DNA from: Erodium maritimum
Lineage: Eukaryota; Streptophyta; Magnoliopsida; Geraniales; Geraniaceae
DNA: 64,000 nt
Assembly: GCA_963921825.1 (NCBI GenBank)
Contig: OY997596.1
Span: forward strand, 34,091,932-34,155,931
Direction: 5' to 3'
A model generated the notes under the pieces. That model was not told the DNA's origin. It was given only the letters and a program-made list of their open reading frames with translations, and searched no databases. Below are positions 59,201 to 64,000 of the stretch, piece after piece; positions within the stretch are counted from its first letter, which is position 1, and every line of letters begins with the position of its first letter. The position numbers were made by a program, and so were the translations under genes.

Positions 59201-62200
59201 ATTATAAGACTGAAGATGGTGCGCTATCTAGGATGTTGGATAGCTTTGTGAAAGCTCAAATAGTTACCTGTGATCAAAACTCTCCTCAATATAATAACGT
59301 TGATATGCAGGTGGGTTGTCTTGTATGGCTAATTATTTCCTTGACCCTTCTACCTAATTTATTTGTAAATACACTATGTCCCAGATTGCTGTGACCCTAG
59401 CAACATTATCGTTTTTCTGTCGAAGACCAACAATTCTTGCCATTTTGGAATTTGTGAATGCAATTACCATTGAGGATGATAGCTGCGAAGCTTTCAGTGA
59501 TGATTCGTCAGCTATTGCTTTAAGACATGAAGTCTCTGAAGATGCTGATGATCAACATCTCAAAACCAATGAAGAGCCTGTCATTAGAGGTCTTCTAGGA
59601 AAGGGCAAGTCTAGAATCATTTTCAATTTAACACTAAATATGGACCGGGCCGAGATTTTGTTGATGAATGAGGACGATACTAAACTTGCTACTTTATCAC
59701 AAGACAATTTACTTACTGACATCAAGGTGTGCTTTAGCTATTGCTCGGTTTATTTCGCTTTTCCTTTTTCCGTCACTGATTTAAGGTTTATTTTATCTTT
59801 TCTTAGAAGCTAACTAATAGTTACTTTTGAACATACTCTCTTTTTAAGGTGTTCCCATCCTCTTTCAGTATAAAGGCAGCACTGGGGAATCTGAAAATAA
59901 GTGATGATAGTCTTCCTAGCAGCCACTTATATTTTGGGATCTGTGATATGAGAAATCCTGGAGGCAGTTCTTTTATTGAGGTAATGTTGCTGTGCTTGCC
60001 TAATTCTATATATCTAGGGATACTTATTTGCATGGTAGTTCACTTTTTTCCCCATATGTCTAAGCCTAATCCAATCCAAGCTGATAGGTGAAGGCATCAA
60101 TATGTTTATTGAGTGGCCGATACATCCATACATTTTTTTCCAATGTGGGACACACACTTTAAAATTCTCCATCACGTGCGGGCCTTGCACGCGACACATT
60201 CGGGCGTCGAGGGGAGTTTCCTTAACATAGGCCCAAACCAGCTTTGATACCATGTCAAATCACTAACCTAATTCTCGTGCTTCTTATCTTCCTATTTATA
60301 GGTATATCAGTAGAGTTGTACTTAAATACAACTCTTATAAGTATGTATATATATCAATCCTAGCACCATAAAAATATATAATGCCTTTGCATGGTGATAG
60401 GTTACTTCTACTTTTATATTTTTGTTATGGGTTAAATACCTTTTGGTTCTATATGTTTAAAAATGTCGAATGCGGTGTCTTATTGTTTTGTTTAGTACTA
60501 TTATGTTTAGTACGTTGTAAGTGCACTATCAATTTTGTCCTCATTAGAGTTGTTTCAGGTTATGCTAATACAATCAGTTTGGAAAATTTCAACAATTGTG
60601 TCATTGTAATTGTGTAGTGTTAAAGGGTGTGTCCCACATTATAAGTGTATGGATGAATTGACCACTTGATAAACAAATTAATGCCTCAACCTAAAAGCTT
60701 CCCCGCTAAGGCACTGAAGGGAGGATCCTGCACAGTAGGGCAGACTCACAGGCCTAAACCAACTTTGATACCATGTTAAGAGCACCTTCAATGGTAAACC
60801 ACTGTGCAGTGGTTTGGAGTAGTGGTTTGAGTATTTTTTTTGGCTTCTCTCTCCTCCAAACCACTACCTCCTACTACTACACCTCCAATGGCAAACCACT
60901 ACTAGTGGTTTGGAGCCATGGTTTGTACTTTCAATATAGAATAGGAAATTGCTTAATACTTCTAACTAACCGAAAAATGGCGCAACAACAAGCACATTAC
61001 TTAGAGAATCAAACAACACATGAATGCACCAACAAGCACATTACATATTTCAATAACATACCCCAATCTCACCGAACTCTAAAAACAAAAAAAACGTAGT
61101 AACCAAGGACTCAGGAAACGTAGTAAAGAAAGAGAATCCAAAAATTCACTACTTAGCAAAACCAAAACATATCAGACTGGGAAGGAAGAGAAACACATGA
61201 AAGAGAAGCCGGAAATCGCCATGTCTTCTTGGGCTTAACCTGTACGACGTTCGCTTTCCAGATGGTGAATCACAACCACGACCTCGACAGCATAGCAGAA
61301 GGTTGAGGTGCAACGTGTCTATAGAGAGATGCCCAGACAAGCGTGGCAGATCTGGAGTGACGCACCTGCAAGGGAGAGAGGCAATAAAAGGCATAAGGGG
61401 AATTAGCTTTTTAAGAGATCAAGGGTAATTTGGGTATTTTACACATGACAATTTTCTGTCCAAAAAATTGACGTAAAAGAGTGAAGTGAAAACAAACATA
61501 ACTTAGGGTATCTCAATGAACGGGTAAAGTGAAAAAGGTGTCAAGTTATGTAGGGTAAAATGTAATTTTCCCTTTATTTAATGTTATGAGATGAAATACC
61601 GCTGTTAAGAACTTTTCCCTTATATGACATATACACATAATGTGTGAATTTCATTTGTCTATTATGTGTTGTATCAGTATGGTTTAACATTTATTCATGG
61701 TTATCCAGTTGGTTTTTTCGTCATACAATGCTGATGATGAGGATTACAAAGGCTACGAGTATAGCCTTTATGGGCAGCTTTCGGAAGTGCGCATTGTATA
61801 TTTGAACCGCTTTCTTCAGGAGGTAACTTAATTTTTAGTTGGCTCTTGCTTCTGCGTTTTTGTTTTGCTTTCTCATTTCCAAAACTTTGGCGTGCAGATT
61901 GTTGGTTATTTTATGGGCCTTGTTCCCGAGAATTCAAAAGGTTTTGTCCAGATAAAAGATCAAGTGACAAATTCTGAGAAGCTGTTTACTACTAGTGAAA
62001 TAGAAGGATCGCCTGCCATAAAGTTGGATCTTTCACTTCGAAAGCCTATAATACTAATGCCTCGAAGAACAAACAGTCTCGAGTAAGCTTATGTGGTCAT
62101 CTACAGTCATTTCTTTTCAAATTTGGTTACTTATCTTATTTTTCTATTACTTGTTATGTTAATGAAATATGCAATCTGATCATTTTAATCATTTTAATCG

Positions 62201-63486
62201 CAGTTATTTGAAGCTTGACATTGTTCATATAACTGTCCAGAACACCTTCCAGTGGTTTTGTGGGAGTAAAAATGATATTAAAGCTGTCCATTTGGAAGTA
62301 CTAACAATTATGGTGAGCTTTGGAATGAGAACAGGCTTTAGTACTGTGGATTTATGTTTGTGGTGAAATCACTGAAAAGGGTTAATTTTTGACCTTTTTT
62401 TATCGTGTGCGTGTCATATAAAATGTTATTAGAAGATAACATTATTTCTTCTGCATGAGGCTTTAGTGCAACTTGCATGGTTATATTGTTGATTGTCATC
62501 ATGTTGAAGTATAAGTCCCACATAAAAAGTGTATGGCCAAATTGAACACTTGGTAAGTATATTAGTACCTCTACCCATCAGTTCGAACTTTTGAGTTGGA
62601 TTGGGCTTTAACATGGTATCAGAGTCTGGCTCAGCCCATGGCCCGTTTTCCACCTCCACCCTGTGGTCTCCGTTCCATATGCAGATGTCCAGACCTGCTA
62701 TGGCCCACGTGTAGATGTCCAGTCTTACATGTGAGGGGGAGTGTTGAAGTATAAGTCCCACATAGAAAGTGTATGGACAAATTGAACACGTGGTAAGTAT
62801 ATTAGTACCTCTACCCATCTGTTCGAGCTTTTGGGTTGGATTGGGCTTTAACATCATCCAACACTTTTTTTTGAGCATCCGATATCAGCTTTACTCTTTG
62901 ATTGTGAATTATCTCTGCTCTTGGATTCAGGTTGAGGACATCAATTTGAATGTTGGAAATGGAACAGAAATAGGTGAAAGTATAATTCAAGGTGTAAGGG
63001 GGGTATCTGTTGTTGTTCAGAGATCACTTCGTGACTTGTTGCACAAAATACCAAGTACAGAAGCTGCAATCCAGGTAATATATTGCGTGCTTTTACATGG
63101 TGTCAAGCATCAGGTGTTTTGAGAATTGACACTACCCATTTTCAGTTACTATAATGAATCGTCAATTTGAATACACTGAAATTTTGCTTCTACAGATAGA
63201 GGAATTAAAAGCAGTTCTGTCCAACAGGGAATACCAGATAATTACTGAATGTGCAGTGTCTAACTTTTCAGAGACTCCTCGTACCATGCCTCCACTGAAC
63301 CATGTTACTAGTGCATCTTCAGTTGATATGATAGAGCCCGTCAGTCCTCAGGATTCAGTTGCTGTTGAACGTGGAATTCTGAATGCTGAAACCTGGATTG
63401 CACTGAAAGTTTCTGTTGTAATTAATTTAATTGAATTGTGCTTGCATACAGGGGTTGCTAGAGATGTTTCTCTTGCCACTATACAG
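41587..63486 (+). CDS. VPS13: VPS13-family lipid-transfer protein, N-terminal 1,564 residues (gene continues)
   Basis: VPS13 proteins are rod-like bridges that move bulk phospholipid at membrane contact sites. The plant PH-domain type (VPS13M1-like) fits best. Exons by GT-AG rules: 41587-41683, 42643-42746, 43500-43634, 43724-43774, 43922-44016, 44088-44205, 47927-48028, 48145-48333, 48422-48582, 48958-49128, 51910-51999, 52073-52394, 52482-52586, 52668-52763, 53975-54042, 55399-55519, 55602-55808, 55968-56165, 56249-56358, 57411-57507, 57598-57696, 58512-58667, 58749-58823, 58903-59310, 59385-59726, 59849-59980, 61709-61822, 61898-62082, 62204-62312, 62931-63074, 63196-63486. They sum to 4,692 bases and stay in frame. 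The protein opens MLEDQVAYLLQRYLGNYV (chorein domain, about residues 1-115), with SNIHIRYED near 156 and a PH domain at about 806-907. No stop or frameshift is seen. The family's usual length is well over 3,000 residues, so more than half lies to the right. Confidence 0.93.
41990..42100. mobile_element. Short GC-rich foldback repeat in intron 1
   Basis: The left tip TAGTAAAAATCGC pairs with the right tip GGGATTTTTAGTAC, and the interior repeats 'ggcgggcgcctaggcg'-like palindromic words. GC content jumps against the AT-rich intron. This looks like a small MITE; superfamily and duplication are not clear. Confidence 0.5.
44525..47520 (+). mobile_element. Dead Ty3/gypsy fragment in VPS13 intron 6
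   Basis: In plus-strand order there is a gag-like region (45001-45470: FNGTDFHGWELKF, then 'WDDYLGALHRRF', 'GSVETYFQ'), an aspartic protease piece (45823-45880, LILVDSCSTHNFINAS), reverse transcriptase (46380-46980: LGLTNAPTTFQLLMN, FFNDVLIYS, LGLVISNSGVAMD, GFLGLTGCYHRL), and an RNase H start (46980-47400, ending near NTVANALS). Integrase and LTRs are not visible. The RT active site reads F-N-D instead of x-D-D and many stops occur. Confidence 0.85.
49340..49992. mobile_element. Outer foldback MITE in VPS13 intron 10
   Basis: The left side (49343-49374 then 49781-49850) and right side (49925-49985) form an inverted repeat: 'gtaccgtgtact..aaattgttTGTAGG' and 'aggttgtttccctgtac' against 'gtacagggaaacgacctgcaaacaatttgaagtacacggtac'. 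A second MITE (49375-49780) is inserted in its left arm. The borders are approximate. Confidence 0.7.
49375..49780. mobile_element. MULE-type foldback MITE, nested
   Basis: Ends are GGGATAATTGTCAAAACATG and its inverse. The arms of about 120 bp (to TTCTGTCAGTAATATTAACAG on the left) are nearly perfect inverted copies with 'gtttcgtccacaaacg', 'ttttgtccacgtcgt' and 'aatcgtccacgcac'. A perfect 9-bp duplication TAAATTGTT lies at 49366-49374 and 49781-49789. There is no ORF of its own. Confidence 0.93.
50354..50695. mobile_element. MULE-type foldback MITE
   Basis: The tips are GGGATAATTGTC and the inverse of AGGATAGTTG. A perfect 9-bp duplication TATTTGCAA flanks it (50345-50353, 50696-50704). 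The arms hold 'aagtttcttccacaaacgagttgatgcac', 'cgtccacgttgtgtggctaccctgaagttttgtccac' and inverted copies; the right side repeats a 'gcgtggacaaaacttcaatgcaccca' unit three times. Confidence 0.92.
50803..51197. mobile_element. MULE-type foldback MITE
   Basis: The tips are GAGTTAATTGTCCAAAACTA and GGACAATTAACCC, with a perfect 9-bp duplication TATATAAAA (50794-50802, 51198-51206). The arms share 'ttttgtcc.caaacggatgcat', 'ttttgtccacgctttgtgggtgcactgaa' and inverses. The middle repeats 'attgcccacacaactatagaatgcatt' three to four times. Confidence 0.93.
51198..51909. other. Rest of VPS13 intron 10
   Basis: AT-rich intron DNA. A weak inverted arrangement ('ttcaaattcagtcc' near 51510 against 'ggctaaatttgaacttagactaaattgaa' near 51650, with repeated 'tttagtcc') hints at a further old MITE. 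I see no exon-like segment here before the 51910 acceptor. Confidence 0.4.
53080..53800 (-). mobile_element. LTR-retrotransposon fragment in VPS13 intron 14
   Basis: On the minus strand a CATGGTATCAGAGGC primer-binding-site-like word (53536-53552) adjoins an LTR-like stretch starting TGTAGAAATTAGAATATG on the plus strand (53552 onward). The part at 53080-53535 would be leader or truncated gag; its minus-strand frame shows nothing I recognise. No second LTR was found, so this is a remnant. Confidence 0.5.
54640..54965. repeat. Tandem duplication in VPS13 intron 15
   Basis: A unit of about 185 bp ('gggttt.aagaatg', then 'aattgttt.att', 'ggtatgaatg', 'aaagaaataagtttatgaataaat', 'ttttgaaatgtta') occurs twice, diverged by about 10-15% by eye. 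It sits in a 1.36-kb intron with no other feature I can name. Confidence 0.8.
56150..57696 (+). other. PH-domain-coding exons of VPS13
   Basis: The end of exon 18 and exons 19-21 encode a pleckstrin-homology fold. It opens FEGWSSLLTWKG, continues with WQQRYLCLVGPFLYILES (second and third strands), then the QYISLRGKQIYQVPPE strand, then FAGGVEHVLAVCDAA. It closes with LRCGSDDSRKTWRRRLQGAI, the C-terminal helix with its invariant W. A PH domain inside the rod is known in a subset of plant VPS13 proteins and probably gives phosphoinositide or protein targeting. Confidence 0.85.
57921..58213. mobile_element. MULE-type foldback MITE in VPS13 intron 21
   Basis: The ends are GGGTTAATTATCAAAAAGTG and its inverse. 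A 9-bp duplication with one mismatch (TCTATTTTT at 57912-57920, TTTATTTTT at 58214-58222) flanks it. The left arm carries 'aagttttgtccacaaatggaagcatgcat' and 'gtccatgctttgtggatgcactgaagttttgtccac', close to the 50803-51197 element, so the two are subfamily members. Confidence 0.88.
60060..60262 (-). mobile_element. TRIM-like remnant
   Basis: Read on the minus strand, 'catggtatcaaagctggttt' (60236-60255) resembles an initiator-Met primer-binding site. 'gtgtgtgtcccacattgg' further on matches the 'agtcccacat' core of the TRIM LTR at 62502-62613. It is a decayed, inverted relative in VPS13 intron 26. Confidence 0.5.
60618..60774. mobile_element. Second TRIM-like remnant
   Basis: 60618-60690 on the plus strand aligns by eye to the TRIM LTR at 62502 (TGTTAAAGGGTGTGTCCCAC, then 'ataagtgtatgga', 'aattgaccacttg', 'taa.gcctc'). 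A GATACCATGTTA word at 60766-60777 is an inverted primer-binding-site-like word. The mixed orientation suggests rearrangement. It is in VPS13 intron 26. Confidence 0.45.
60776..60935. repeat. Paired short hairpins with a CCAATGG-type context
   Basis: Two near-perfect stems, AAACCACTGTGCAGTGGTTT (60796-60815) and AAACCACTACTAGTGGTTT (60893-60911), lie in the same context (upstream 'caatgg.aaacc', downstream 'ggtttggag'). A left tip AGAGCACCTTCAATGG is typical of plant MITEs. The far border is not clear; a possible match runs towards 61580. Confidence 0.5.
60936..61708. other. Remainder of VPS13 intron 26
   Basis: Contains short ORFs but no exon consistent with the VPS13 frame. The stretch at about 61430-61575 ('ttaggtatctcaatgaa', 'agtgaaaa', 'gggtaaaatgtaattttccc') resembles the right arm of the foldback elements at 3801-5902 and 230-3374. 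It may be another arm remnant. Confidence 0.35.
62502..62853 (+). mobile_element. TRIM (miniature LTR retrotransposon), complete
   Basis: Two 112-bp direct repeats (62502-62613 and 62742-62853), from TGTTGAAGTATAAGTCCCAC to GGGCTTTAACA, differ at only a few positions. Immediately after the first is TGGTATCAGAG (primer-binding site, 62614-62624). Immediately before the second is GTGAGGGGGAG (polypurine tract, about 62731-62741). The 128-bp interior has no coding capacity. TCATC at 62496-62500 and 62854-62858 is the likely 5-bp duplication, with one additional A at 62501. It lies in VPS13 intron 29 in the gene's orientation. Confidence 0.92.
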
Positions 63487-63590
63487 GTACTCCTATTCCG
63501 TTTGACCATCGAAATGTTTATGATAAAGGTTTTTTCCCGTTTTGTCTGCCAAAATGTGTACGGCATTTGAAGTTCAAGATGAGGATGACT

Positions 63591-63710
63591 TAAAAGTCCT
63601 CTCAACCATGAATGAAGGATTAAAACTTGATGACAGTAAAAAAAAAAGGATCTGAGTGACTGAAAAGTCCTCTCAACCATGAATGAAGGATTAAAACTTT
63701 AACTAAGCAA
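63591..63710. repeat. 71-bp offset tandem duplication after exon 31
   Basis: AAAAGTCCTCTCAACCATGA with 'atgaaggattaaaactt' occurs at 63592 and again at 63663. It lies in intron 31 of VPS13. No further exon in phase is found before the window ends at 64000. Confidence 0.85.
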
Positions 63711-64000
63711 GTTCTCTGGTTTTAGACTTGCGGGATGCATTATTGCTGATGAAGGGTAAGTCAAACAACAGTACAGATTTGATTTAACTTTCTCCTTGAC
63801 GTGCTGTTTCGTTGATTACTTATTCAGCATAAGTTGAATTTGATCGTTTTCGGCTGTTCCTTATGACCGTCTGAATTGCAAACAGAGCATATAATTTCTT
63901 CTAGTCCAGATCTATCTGTTTACCATTTAAGTTACTCTAGTAGCCCTGATTCAGTTCTTTGATGGATCTATTGGCATAATAACATAAGTAAGCTTCATAT

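Noticed and set aside
63726-63756. Segment between a TTTTAG acceptor and a GGTAAG donor as exon 32
   Set aside because: Exon 31 ends in phase 0 and this segment meets a TGA after seven codons in that phase. It would also not encode the expected VPS13 continuation.

Overview
This is flowering-plant nuclear DNA. The evidence is one large GT-AG intron-containing gene, a VPS13-family bridge-type lipid-transfer protein closest to the plant PH-domain-containing type, set in dense nested plant transposable elements (Ty1/copia, Ty3/gypsy, LINE, hAT, Mutator-like foldback elements, TRIM). I cannot name the species. The intron style and AT-rich intergenic DNA suit a dicot.

Layout. Positions 1-16 kb are gene-free: a LINE 3' tail, a decayed foldback element holding a hAT MITE and a retroposon with a 19-bp target duplication, a 2.1-kb foldback element with a 9-bp target duplication and gene-like cargo, smaller MITEs, a truncated minus-strand copia element with one LTR, two tRNA-like modules, and a 3.0-kb solo LTR. 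Positions 16-29 kb hold a LINE 3' fragment and a second foldback element split by an 8.8-kb Ty1/copia retrotransposon (18977-27800). That copia has two 1.75-kb LTRs, a 5-bp TSD, an initiator-Met-type PBS and a PPT, but broken coding regions. Positions 28.8-41.06 kb hold two minus-strand LINE-type elements, each hit by a related hAT element; the larger is also split by a 3.47-kb solo LTR of the same family as the one at 12.9 kb and carries a MITE near its 3' end.

Positions 41.07-64 kb are the VPS13-like gene on the plus strand. I can place 31 exons (41587-63486) that stay in one frame and encode the first 1,564 residues; the gene runs off the right edge. Its introns hold a dead Ty3/gypsy fragment (intron 6), a cluster of Mutator-type MITEs with 9-bp TSDs (introns 10 and 21), an LTR fragment (intron 14) and a 352-bp TRIM with older relatives (introns 26 and 29).

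The only intact host function visible is VPS13. The most interesting extra structure is a set of foldback MITE families with different TIRs that share GGGWTAATT-like tips, 9-bp TSDs and reiterated GTCCAC words inside their arms. Two larger foldback elements of similar architecture carry GC-rich, gene-like interiors. I found no rRNA, CRISPR or complete tRNA gene and no prokaryote-style operon.
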